Positions 1 to 8,900 of a stretch of DNA of 48,134 bases are shown here, piece after piece. Every line of letters begins with the position of its first letter. Within the stretch, counting starts at the first letter, position 1. The stretch lies in contig JAJEAH010000077.1 in the NCBI GenBank assembly GCA_022824225.1, positions 1 to 48,134 of the forward strand. Reading direction: 5' to 3'. The stretch comes from Chloroflexota bacterium (GTDB lineage: Bacteria > Chloroflexota > UBA11872 > VXOZ01). The notes under the pieces were generated by a model. The model had not been told where the DNA came from. It saw only the letters and a list, made by a program, of their open reading frames with translations, and ran no database searches. Made by a program: the position numbers and the translations under genes.

Positions 1-21
1 GCCCGCTTGGCGCGGCTCCTT

Positions 22-82
22 AGATTCCTCACTGCGCTCCGTTCGGAATGACATTGGATTAGTCGCTCCGTTCGGAATGACA
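22..82. repeat. Two copies of a dispersed palindrome arm
   Basis: The core GCTCCGTTCGGAATGACA occurs twice, ending at 53 and at 82. The first copy is preceded by AGATTCCTCACT. The same arm, with GCTCCGCTCGGAATGACA, forms the right half of the inverted repeat at 2073-2174, so these are partial or tandem copies of one dispersed element. Confidence 0.7.
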
Positions 83-326
83 TTCGATACACCCTTCGCG
101 CTACCTCTTCACCCTCCCCGTCTCCCCGCCTTCTACAACATACAAATGACAAGGAATGCGGTCTCACGGCGATCTCAAGTCTATATCTACTAGTTCCCCC
201 TCAAACATAGCTTGACGCTCAAATCAATACTGCGCTGGGGCCGTGAATCCTTGTGACGCTGACGCATTGCGCCGATAGCGGGGGCGAAGAAGACCCTACG
301 GGCACGCATGCGCCCCGAACGCCAAC

Positions 327-363
327 GGGACCCCGCGCTTGGTGGTGGTAAAGCGGGGGTCCC
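327..363. other. Hairpin, about 13-bp stem
   Basis: GGGACCCCGCGCTT at 327-340 pairs with AAGCGGGGGTCCC at 351-363, with one unpaired base. The loop is GGTGGTGGTA. No T-run follows, so it is not a standard terminator. It may be a mobile palindrome or an RNA structure; no gene depends on it visibly. Confidence 0.45.
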
Positions 364-876
364 GGGGAAAGTGGTATGGGATTCTTGCTTCTGTGCGCCT
401 CTATCGCCAAGCATAGGCGTTGTGCTCGGGATAGACGGCACCAAGTCAAAACTGTACGGCAATTGGGGCCACCGGCGGGGCCGGTTTGTCCCTTCGGACC
501 AATGCCACAAGCGGGTTCAAGAGTCTGTATTAGCTCAATCCAAGCAACTTACTGGACTATTATAACACGTCCGTACTAACTACACTAGGGCCAATAGCCG
601 CTTTCGTGGACTATTTCTATTTTCTCCTTTTTCTCCTCTTTATCTTCGGTTCTCTATCTCTTCAACACGTGAACACAGTTGAGCGCTCACGCGCGATACG
701 GTACTCTCGAAGCGTAGACGAATAGGGCGGCATGGATTACTATTGCGGTAAAGTAGGGTAGAGTTACCCGAAGTACCAGGTGACGTTCGCCATGGTGGCG
801 AGCAACGTGCTCTACAAAGCCCGGTCAACAGTTCCACGTCGCAAAGCAACTTAGCTGATCAACGAGGATTGAGCTA

Positions 877-1569
877 TTGTCTACAATAAGCCTTCTCACC
901 GCGCTGGCCAATGCATCCTGCGGCGTGTACGGTGTTTCCGTGGACCAGACCATCGTGTTTTGGAATCGCTCGGCGGAGCGAATGCTTGGCTTCACCTCAG
1001 AGCAAGTACTAGGGCGCCGCTGCTATGAAGTGGTGAACGGCTGCCCCCCGGGCAGTCTCACGCCCCAGTGCGCGAGTGGCTGTCCGTCTATCCGGTATTT
1101 GCGCGCAGGCCTGGTGCCGTCGGCCTCCAAACTCCACTTGCTTTGCGCATCCGGCGAGCGCAAGTGGGCAAGCGTTTCCCCCATGGTGGTGGCGGGCATA
1201 CTAAAGGATGCCCCGTTGCTGGTGCACGTAATCGATGACGGCGTGACGGCGGAATCGCCGGGGGCTGTCACCAAGGAGTTGCGGCAGGCGTTGATTCATG
1301 GGGGCGCGGACATCTTGTCGGACCGCGAACAAGGCCCGCCGCCGCTAGAAGACTCGTCGCCGTTGACACCGCGAGAACTAGATGTGTTGCGGTTCATGGG
1401 GCTGGGGTGGGATACGCCCAGTATTGCCGCCGAACTTGGCATCAGCCGCCACACCGTGCGCAACCACATTCGCAATCTGCGCCAGAAGCTCGGCGCCGGA
1501 ACCAAATTGGAGGCGGTGATTACCGGCCTCCGGCTGGGTCTCCTCTCATTCCGCGCGCCACCGCGCTAG
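877..1569 (+). CDS. PAS-domain LuxR-type transcription regulator
   Basis: A 230-residue single-polypeptide regulator. Residues about 8-118 look like a PAS sensor domain (FWNRSAERMLGF, then GRRCYEVV). Residues about 160-225 are a LuxR/GerE helix-turn-helix (LTPRELDVLRFM, then SRHTVRNHIRNL), which binds DNA. It has no receiver or kinase domain, so the signal is probably sensed directly by the PAS domain. The PAS part holds five cysteines (C15, C49, C56, C65, C69), four of them in one 21-residue stretch, which could bind metal or act as a redox switch. The start is TTG at 877, with GAGG at 864-867 nine bases upstream; no ATG fits better. It stands alone, about 1 kb from the next gene, so its targets are unknown. 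Family call is firm, ligand unknown. Confidence 0.85.
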   Translation: MSTISLLTALANASCGVYGVSVDQTIVFWNRSAERMLGFTSEQVLGRRCYEVVNGCPPGSLTPQCASGCPSIRYLRAGLVPSASKLHLLCASGERKWASVSPMVVAGILKDAPLLVHVIDDGVTAESPGAVTKELRQALIHGGADILSDREQGPPPLEDSSPLTPRELDVLRFMGLGWDTPSIAAELGISRHTVRNHIRNLRQKLGAGTKLEAVITGLRLGLLSFRAPPR

Positions 1570-2526
1570 CGGCCTGCCTCAACTGACTGCTCAGGCCGTG
1601 CCTGCACGTAGCCGTCATCTCATGCTGATTGACGCGACCGCGGGAATGCACGCCCCGATCGGCGAAACGGCCAGGCTCCGGCACGGCGCTGGGCGGTGCT
1701 CCCCGGTGAGACGGCAATTGGGCCGGTCTTGGCCCGGACTCTGAATCCCGCGAGCCCTGTCCGAAACTGCGCTCAGAATGACATAAAGTGTCAAAACTGC
1801 CTGGCGGGTGTATCCTCAACCGGCGGACTTCCTGGCGCCCACAGGAATAGTGGGTGTTGGATTATACGCTAACAGGATTCCCCATCTAGTGTTTAGCGTT
1901 GACAGTCCCTGCCATTTGGGGCGGCGCTCGCGTAGTTCCTGTAGCTATCGACTAATTCGTTGACAGTATCTTGTCTCCACTATGCAGTATTGAAAATTCA
2001 TGTCATTTGTGTGTTTTAGAAGGCGGGGAGACGTTGGGGGGAGTAAAGGGGAAGCGCGAGGAGTGCATCGATTGTCATTCCGAGCGGAGCGAGGAATCTC
2101 GTGCCACGCTTTGCGCAATTCTGAAGCCCCAACACACTAGATTCCTCACCGCGTTGCGCTCCGCTCGGAATGACACGTGCATGAACATACGAAAGTTAGA
2201 CCCACCGCTCTTTCTCCCAACTTTGTCAACGAAGTAACTGGCACTTACGGGAATGACTACAAGTGCGGTTATGGCATAGTCCGCTTGAGTCAGCCTGCCT
2301 GCGAGGCTGGCAGTTCGTTGTCCTATAGGCTTCTGAACTCCGGCGACACGTTCTCAGCGGCCACAGTCGGGTCACTCCGGCACAGGCACATCGCCGGAGC
2401 CCGTGGATCGCGGAGTCTCCCGGCCCGGCTGAATACTGCCAGTTGGCGCGGCCACCGATATCTGGCAGGCTTATGTTACAGACAAGTCAGTTGCGCGAAA
2501 GCAGCGCGCCGTGAGAGTGTGTCGCC
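1570..2526. other. Intergenic with dispersed repeat
   Basis: Almost 1 kb without a credible gene. It contains the inverted-repeat element at 2073-2174 and a short relic, ACTGCGCTCAGAATGACA, at 1766-1783. Short frames read through the repeat are repeat translations and not genes. No clear promoter for the following channel gene was identified. Confidence 0.6.
2073..2174. repeat. 102-bp inverted-repeat element, MITE/REP-like
   Basis: The left arm (2073-2099, TGTCATTCCGAGCGGAGC then GAGGAATCT) is the reverse complement of the right arm (2139-2174), apart from an 8-9 base insertion in the right arm. A 39-bp centre separates them. Similar arms lie at 22-82. This type of non-coding palindrome is common and dispersed in many environmental bacterial genomes. 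Confidence 0.8.
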
Positions 2527-3333
2527 ATGGAGAGACTTACGCAGATTGCCCGACGCGTAACGAATGCCCGCGCGTTCGAACTTGGCATCGTCGTCATTAT
2601 CGTCTTGAATGGCGCGATGCTGGGTCTTGGCACCTCGCAGTCGGTGGCAAGCGGCTACGGCGCCTGGCTGCACCTCGGCTATCAGGTTAGTCTCGCCGTA
2701 TTCATTGCCGAGGCGTTGCTGAAGATGGCGGCAAGCGCCCCACGAGGCACAGGCTACTTTCGCGACGGCTGGAACGTATTCGACTTCCTGGTGATCGTGC
2801 TGGCTCTGATTCCCGCCACCGGCGACTTTGCGCTTGTGGTGCGCCTGGCGCGGCTGCTGCGGGTGATGCGGCTCCTATCGGCGATTAGAGAACTGCGCCT
2901 CATCGTGACGGCCCTCGTTCACTCTATCCCCAGCGTGGGCCACGTAATTATGTTGATGAGCATCATCGTGTATATCTATGCCATTGTCGGCTACGAACTC
3001 TTCAGCGACCACGATCCCGCACACTGGGGCAGCCTCGGCATGGCCCTGCTCACGCTCTTCAATATCATCACCTTGGAAGGCTGGACGGAGGTGATGTTCA
3101 AAGCGATGGAGTTTCACCCGCTGGCATGGCTCTACTTCGTGAGCTTCGTCGTGGTCGGCACGTTCGTGGTGATCAATCTCTTCATAGCCATCATCATCAA
3201 CAATCTGGATGAAGCCAAGCTCGAACGGATCCGGGACTTAGAAACGCCCGTCTCCCGCGAGGAACTGCTGCGGGAACTGCGCGCAACGCAAGACGCCTTG
3301 CGGAAGATCGAGCAGCGCTTGAAGGACTATTAA
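2527..3333 (+). CDS. Prokaryotic voltage-gated cation channel (NaChBac family)
   Basis: A 268-residue one-domain ion channel that would assemble as a tetramer in the inner membrane. Six membrane segments are visible. S3 is near NVFDFLVIVLALIP (84-97). S4 is an arginine ladder with R106, R109, R112, R115, R121 and R124. The pore helix leads to a selectivity filter T182-L-E-G-W186, and S6 ends in NLFIAIIINNL. The C-terminal tail (241-267) is a short amphipathic helix, as in NaChBac tetramerisation tails. Known sodium channels of the family mostly carry TLESW. The Gly after the Glu here is the feature linked to calcium preference in CavMr of Meiothermus, so ion selectivity is open. The start is the ATG at 2527; upstream GAGAG is a weak ribosome site. 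It appears monocistronic. Confidence 0.9.
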   Translation: MERLTQIARRVTNARAFELGIVVIIVLNGAMLGLGTSQSVASGYGAWLHLGYQVSLAVFIAEALLKMAASAPRGTGYFRDGWNVFDFLVIVLALIPATGDFALVVRLARLLRVMRLLSAIRELRLIVTALVHSIPSVGHVIMLMSIIVYIYAIVGYELFSDHDPAHWGSLGMALLTLFNIITLEGWTEVMFKAMEFHPLAWLYFVSFVVVGTFVVINLFIAIIINNLDEAKLERIRDLETPVSREELLRELRATQDALRKIEQRLKDY

Positions 3334-3765
3334 GACTGGAGAGGGACGCGCTGCCGCGTCGAGCATTTCACCGGGCGGCCGGCGCGACGACACGCCGCAG
3401 CCGAATCCAATCCCGGTCTTGATCACGCTGGCAGAGCGCCCCGCAGGCCACGTGCCGCGGCAACTATCGGTTTTGGCAGTGCGGGAGCGCGGGGCCGCCT
3501 GCATGCACGATTTTTGGGTGGAGAGCATTTCAGGGTCGTCGCTTGCCTCCGGCCCTGGTGGCAGCCGAACTCCTGCCGGCCTTGCCGCCTGACCCGTCAA
3601 GCCGCAATCCGCGCGAACACCACCCGTCGCGGTCGGAGGCGAGGGCCCGGTCTGCCTTTACAGCAATTGCATAGGCCCTACTGAGCGTCTTCTTACAACA
3701 ACACGACCTGAGCGGTGTATAATGTGGTGCATTGTAGAGTGGGAAAGGCTTAGGGAGCGCGTGCC
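3334..3765. other. Intergenic, promoter side of the permease
   Basis: This 432-bp gap shows no gene. It is GC-rich, with no strong terminator seen after the channel gene. A TATAAT box lies near its right end. Confidence 0.55.
3718..3723 (+). promoter_or_regulatory. Probable -10 box TATAAT
   Basis: A perfect TATAAT lies 42 bases before the permease ATG at 3766. The best -35 candidate, TTACAA at 3693-3698, has a 19-base spacer, longer than ideal. The -10 assignment is likely; the -35 is not secure. Confidence 0.5.
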
Positions 3766-5502
3766 ATGACTGCGCCGCCTGCTCAACATCCACGGTTTGA
3801 GGCCCACGAGAACCCTCCCCTCTTAGCCAGTTTGGGATACGGGTTTCAGTTCAGTTTGCTTGCCTCGGCAACACTCCTGGTGACGCCCGTCATCGTGGCC
3901 AAGGCTTCGGGACGCGAAGACTCGTACCTCATTTGGATGGTCTTTGCCTCACTCATCGTCGTGGGCATTACGACGCTGCTACAGGTGCGCAGCATCGGTC
4001 CCATTGGCGGCCGCGCCGTGTTGCCCATGTTCACGGCCGCGTTTTCCATTCCCTTCTGCATCACGGCGGTGGTGGATGGCGGACCGGCAACCTTGGGAAT
4101 GCTGGTCGTTGCGTCCGGCATCTGCCAACTCATCGTATCGCGGTGGCTATTCATCCTGCGGCGCATGGTCACTCCCACGGTGGGCGGCACGGTAATGATG
4201 ATCCTCTCCGTCACGTTGGCATCGGTGGTCTTCGCACTCTTGGATGAAGCCTCGACCGCGGAGCCGACGTCCGCCACGGTGACCGCCCTCGTCACGCTCC
4301 TCGTCGTATCCGTGCTCACATTCCGGGGCAATCCGCTGTTGCGCCTCTGGGCGGCGCCCATCAGCATCGTGGTCGGCTGCGCCGTGGCTGCCGCTTACGG
4401 CGCGTACGATTTCGATCGGGTTCTGGCAGCGCCGTGGCTGGGCTTGCCCGCCTCTGTGCCGGACCTAACGCCCGATTTTGGCATCCCGTTCTGGACCATC
4501 CTGCCGTCATTCGTCTTCCTGGGAATCATCATCTCCATCCAGGCCAACGGCGAATCGATTGCCCTCCAGCGGGTCTCGAGCCGAGAAGCAAAGGCCATTG
4601 ACTTTCGGCAGGTGCAGGGCACGTTGGCCGGCGGTGGCGTGGGCAACATCCTGAGCGGCATCGCGGGCGCGGTGCCCATCATCATCCATCCGGGTACGGT
4701 CGCCTTCACGCAGGTTACCAGTGTAGCTTCACGCCGTGTTGGCTATCTCATTGGCAGCTTTTTCATTGTCATGGCGTTCGTGCCCAAAGTCTCCGGCCTG
4801 CTCAGCACCATCCCCGGCCCCGTGATGGCGGGCTACCTTACCCTTGTCACCGGCACGCTCTTCGTGGACGGCGCGCAACTCGTCATTCAAAGCGAACAGA
4901 ACCGCCAAAAGGTCGTGGTAGCCGGGGTTTCCTTCTGGATCGGCGCCGCCTTCCAATTCAAGCTCTTCGCCCTGCCGGTGCTGGGCCCGGTGTGGGATAC
5001 CCTCTTGAAAAGCGGTATCTCCACCGGCGGTTTTGCGGCCATCGCCATGCTGCTCTTCTTGGAGTTCACCTCCCACCGCAGCATGCGCTTCATGTCGCAG
5101 CTTCATATCGACGCGCTGCCGGAGCTCAATGAGTTTGTCACTGAGTTCGCCAAGAGCAGAGGCTGGAGCCGGGCGATGACGGAACGCCTGATGGCAGTCG
5201 GGGAAGAGACCCTTCTTACTCTTGCCCCGCTGGATCTGGAAGCCGACGAGGACGAGCACGACGACCGGCTGCTTGTGGTGCTTGCCACCAGCGACGGTCC
5301 GGTGGCCGATCTGGAGTTCATCGGCGGCGGCGGCGACGAAAACCTGGAAGACCGCATCCGCCAACTCCAACAGCACGACTCCGAAACACCCATCGAACAA
5401 GAACTCTCCCTGCGCCTCCTCCGCAACTTCGCCGATTCCGTCCAGCACAAGCAGTACCAGGATACCGACGTGATCACCGTCCGCGTCACCGCGCCGGAAT
5501 AG
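3766..5502 (+). CDS. NCS2-family permease with C-terminal HATPase-like domain
   Basis: A 578-residue membrane protein. Residues about 20-440 are an NCS2 (xanthine/uracil permease, SLC23-like) transporter with about 12-14 hydrophobic segments; IISIQANGESIALQRVSSRE (about 250-270) resembles the substrate-site helix of the family. NCS2 proteins carry nucleobases with protons or sodium. They are normally 430-480 residues, and this one continues for about 136 more. The tail (443-578) reads like an RsbW-type HATPase_c_2 fold: ERLMAVGEETLL at the N-box helix, then beta strands, then SLRLLRNFADSV before a last strand. The N-box Asn and the glycine boxes are absent, so it probably does not bind ATP normally. 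Could be a regulatory or dimerisation tail. It is preceded by a -10 box and has no operon partner. Substrate unknown. Confidence 0.85.
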   Translation: MTAPPAQHPRFEAHENPPLLASLGYGFQFSLLASATLLVTPVIVAKASGREDSYLIWMVFASLIVVGITTLLQVRSIGPIGGRAVLPMFTAAFSIPFCITAVVDGGPATLGMLVVASGICQLIVSRWLFILRRMVTPTVGGTVMMILSVTLASVVFALLDEASTAEPTSATVTALVTLLVVSVLTFRGNPLLRLWAAPISIVVGCAVAAAYGAYDFDRVLAAPWLGLPASVPDLTPDFGIPFWTILPSFVFLGIIISIQANGESIALQRVSSREAKAIDFRQVQGTLAGGGVGNILSGIAGAVPIIIHPGTVAFTQVTSVASRRVGYLIGSFFIVMAFVPKVSGLLSTIPGPVMAGYLTLVTGTLFVDGAQLVIQSEQNRQKVVVAGVSFWIGAAFQFKLFALPVLGPVWDTLLKSGISTGGFAAIAMLLFLEFTSHRSMRFMSQLHIDALPELNEFVTEFAKSRGWSRAMTERLMAVGEETLLTLAPLDLEADEDEHDDRLLVVLATSDGPVADLEFIGGGGDENLEDRIRQLQQHDSETPIEQELSLRLLRNFADSVQHKQYQDTDVITVRVTAPE

Positions 5503-5555
5503 CTATCCGAAGATAGCCCTCTCGGGCGCTAAACCCTCCCGACCTCAAGCCTGAT

Positions 5556-5583
5556 GTGAAAGGGCTTCACGCCCACTTTTCAC
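5556..5583 (+). terminator. Stem-loop after the permease gene
   Basis: GTGAAAGGGC (5556-5565), loop TTCAC, then GCCCACTTTTCAC can pair with a small bulge, and the second arm includes a TTTT run. It sits 54 bases after the permease stop and before the restriction gene start, a natural place for termination. Confidence 0.4.
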
Positions 5584-5627
5584 TTCTGCCAGAGTTATGT
5601 TTACAATTCCCCGCGAGGGAAAGTGGA

Positions 5628-5894
5628 ATGAGTGGATTCGCTGCTGTTTATAGACAGCTCTGTGCTCGCTACCCTAACGAACAGGACAGGGGCCGGGCAT
5701 TTGAGCATCTTATCCAGAAGGTACTACTAACCGCCCCAATGTATAGGGATCGGTTTTCTGAAGTTCACCGCTGGAATGAATGGCTGGAGCGCGACGGCAC
5801 TGATATCGGCATCGATATCGTTGCCAGGCGTCACGACGGCGGTCTCGTTGCGATTCAATGCAAATGTCAAGACCGCATCGACAAGCAAGGCTAA
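5628..5894 (+). CDS. Mrr-like nuclease part of interrupted type ISP enzyme
   Basis: An 88-residue frame holding the N-terminal endonuclease domain of a type ISP restriction-modification enzyme. Residues 64-84 carry the PD-(D/E)XK core: GTDIGIDIVA supplies the first acidic residue and AIQCKCQ the Q-x-K element, as in the Mrr-like nuclease of LlaGI/LlaBIII. The start is ATG 5628, with GAGGGA at 5615-5620 seven bases upstream. The frame ends at TAA (5892-5894). Nine codons later, in the same frame, the helicase half opens, so both parts were one gene. Read through, the product would be about 1587 residues, close to the 1568-1578 of LlaGI and LlaBIII. As it stands, the nuclease would be cut short or made separately, and the region that completes its fold is lost. 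Confidence 0.75.
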   Translation: MSGFAAVYRQLCARYPNEQDRGRAFEHLIQKVLLTAPMYRDRFSEVHRWNEWLERDGTDIGIDIVARRHDGGLVAIQCKCQDRIDKQG

Positions 5895-5921
5895 AATTCC
5901 TTTCTCGCTGATTCTCAGCGA

Positions 5922-8900
5922 GTGTCAAACGGTGAACCTTTCGTTGAGCGGTACGTGTTTTCAACCGCCACACGCTGGAGTTTCAACGCCAATCGCGCGC
6001 TTACGAGCATCGAGCCTCCTGTGCAGCGCGTTGACCTCTCCGGATTAGACGGTGCTGCAATTGACTGGGATGCGTGCCTTGAAGACGAGAATGCGCCGCT
6101 TAGAGTTGCGCCCCCCAAGGAACTGCGGCCTCACCAGTTGAGTGCCATCAACGACGTCCTCAAAGGCTTTGAAAAAAGTGACCGCGGCAAACTCATCATG
6201 GCCTGCGGTACAGGCAAGACGCTCACCGCGCTCCGTATCGCAGAACACATCGCCGGACTTGGCGGACGCGTTCTTTTGGCTGCCCCTTCTCTATCCCTGC
6301 TCGCCCAATCAATGCGGGAGTGGGGCGCAGACGCCAGGCTGCCAGTTCGGTTCTTTGCGGTCTGTTCAGATACATCGGTTGGCAGGAAAGATGGGGAAAG
6401 CACCCGGCCCTATGACATGCCAATGCCAGCTACTACCAATGCGGAGTTTCTGACCAGTAGGTGTGGGATTAGTACGCCTGAGCGAATGACGGTCGTCTTT
6501 TCTACGTATCAATCCATGAAGGTGATCGCTGACGCCCAGGAGTTGGGGCTTCCCGATTTCGATCTAGTCATCTGCGACGAGGCCCACCGTACGACCGGCG
6601 CGCTCCGTGAAGGTGATGAATCGGCATTCATGCTCGTCCACGACGATGAGGAAGTACACGCGCGCAAGCGGCTCTACATGACGGCCACGCCGCGCATCTA
6701 CGCGGAGAAGGTTAAGAACACAGCCAAAGAGCAAGATGTCTTTCTCGCTTCAATGGATAATGAGGAGCAATACGGGCCGGAGTTCCATCGCCTCAGCTTT
6801 GCCGAGGCGGTAGAACGGCACTTGCTAAGCGACTACAAAGTCACAATTCTCGTCATGAGCGAGCATCAGATTGCGCGGGATTTCCAGAGATTATTGGCAG
6901 GTGAGGCAGCCCTCGCTGACGTGGGAAAAGTGATTGGTTGTCTCAATGGGCTTGCCAAAGTCGACCCGGAACGCAAAGAGTTTACTGATGATCCCAAGCC
7001 AATGCGTCGCGCCGTTGCATTCTCAAATACGATCAAGGATTCGAAGCACTTCGTCGACTTGGTTCGGCGGGAGCAGCAGGAAGAAACTCCCACTGTGCGC
7101 AACATTGCCTTTGAGGGCAGGCACGTGGACGGAAAGAGTGGAGTTCTCGAACGCGATAGACAGCTCTCCTGGCTGCGAGAAGACATGGCTGAGACCCAGC
7201 GCTGCCATATTCTCTCGAATGCCCGCTGCCTTACCGAGGGGATCGACGTGCCGGCTCTGGATGCAATCCTCTTCCTGCAGCCGCGCAAGTCTCAGATTGA
7301 CGTAGTGCAGGCGGTTGGGCGCGTGATGCGCAAGGCAGAGGGAAAGAATAACGGTTACATCATCTTGCCCGTAGTCGTGCCGTCCGGAGAGGACGCGGCA
7401 GCGGCCCTCGACCGCAACGACGCCTACAGCCACGTATGGGAAGTGCTCCAGGCCCTGCGCTCGCACGACGAACGTTTTGACGCTTATGTCAATCAGCTAG
7501 ACCTGAACACGGGCAGTGACGGGCCAATCTCCGTAATCGGCGTCGGGTCAGAGACTGGCGACGAAGAGGCGGAGGATGTGCGTGGGACGTCCGAAGCCCG
7601 GGTAGCACAACGGTTGCTGGACTTCGACATTGGCGGCCTGCGCGATGCCATCATCGCACAGATCGTCAAGCGGTGTGGCGAGCGCCGTTACTGGGAGAAG
7701 TGGGCAGATTCCGTCACCGACATCGCCCGCCGCCACGACGAGAGAATTCGTGCCTTGGTCGAAGACCCAAACGGTCGCGTGGGCGCGCGCTTCGATGAGT
7801 TCGTCGCGGCCCTGCGAGACAATCTCAACGATTCCATTACAAGGGATCGTGCTACGGAAATGCTCTCACAGCACTTGATTACCAAACCGGTCTTCGATGC
7901 CCTATTCGGCGGTCAGCAATTCACGGAGCAGAATCCGGTCTCTCGGGTGATGCAGCGCATGGTTGATGAATTGGCAGGCTATGGACTAGAGGCCGAAACA
8001 GCGGAGCTCGCCGGTTTCTATGAGAGCGTACGCCGCCGGGTCGAAGGCATCGATAATGCCGAAGGCAAGCAGCGCGTCGTGGTTGAACTCTATGATCGGT
8101 TCTTCAAGGTAGCATACCCCAAGCTGGCCGACTCGCTGGGTATTGTCTATACGCCGGTGGAAATCGTAGACTTCATTATTCGTAGTGTTGAAGAGCTCTT
8201 GCGCCGCGAATTTAGCGCGTCGCTGAGCGATGAAGGCGTCCACATCTTGGACCCCTTTGCGGGCACCGGCACATTCATCACCCGGCTACTGCAGAGCGAC
8301 TTCATCGACCCGAACGCTTTGCGCCGCAAGTATGCGTCAGAGTTGCACGCCAGCGAAGTGACGCTGCTGGCCTACTACATTGCGGCCGTCAACATCGAAT
8401 CAGCTTTCACTGAGTTTACAAGAGAGTACAAGGAGCGAGACCGCGCCTATCGGCCATTTGACGGCATGGTGCTGACTGACACCTTCCAGGCTTCCGAGGC
8501 GAGCGACCGCAGAGACACCTCATTCTTCCCCCGCAACAACGCGCGCATCGAACGGCAGCTTGGCCTAGATATCCGCGTCATTTTGAGCAACCCGCCCTGG
8601 TCCAGTGGACAAGCTAGCTATGAGGACGACAACGCAAACCAAGCCTATCCCTCATTGGACGAAAAGATTGCCAGGAGCTATGTAGAGTTCTCAGACTCTA
8701 AGGGATTGAAAAGCTCTCTATACGACTCATACGTGCGTGCCATTCGCTGGGCATCGGACCGGGTACTGGCGGGTGACGGAGGAATCGTCGGCTTTGTTAC
8801 CAACAGCGGCTTCTTGGAGGGCAAGAGCTTCGATGGCTTCCGCAAAACGCTGGCTCAGGAGTTTCACTCGGTCTATGTCTACGATCTCCGCGGAAACGCC

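Larger units (their letters stand above)
1..876. other. Intergenic, repeat arms and one hairpin
   Basis: No reading frame here has a credible start, a ribosome binding site or a recognisable protein. The first 90 bases carry two copies of a dispersed repeat arm, and 327-363 can form a strong hairpin. The rest, including the pyrimidine-rich stretch around 610-660, shows nothing I can name. No tRNA-like arm set was found. The left neighbour lies outside the window, so this may be a longer gene-free region. Confidence 0.6.

Noticed and set aside
471-540. tRNA-like gene in the left intergenic region
   Set aside because: GGTTCAAGA resembles a T-loop, but no acceptor or anticodon stem can be formed around it.
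4729-5489. Minus-strand genes opposite the permease
   Set aside because: The long minus-strand frames mirror GC-rich codon use of the permease and match no family. The same holds for long opposite frames at 17393-18253, 20127-20876, 23538-24707 and 43818-44759.
5556-5627. Earlier start of the nuclease frame
   Set aside because: The 24 upstream codons lie in a stem-loop and have no domain character; ATG 5628 has GAGGGA at the right distance.
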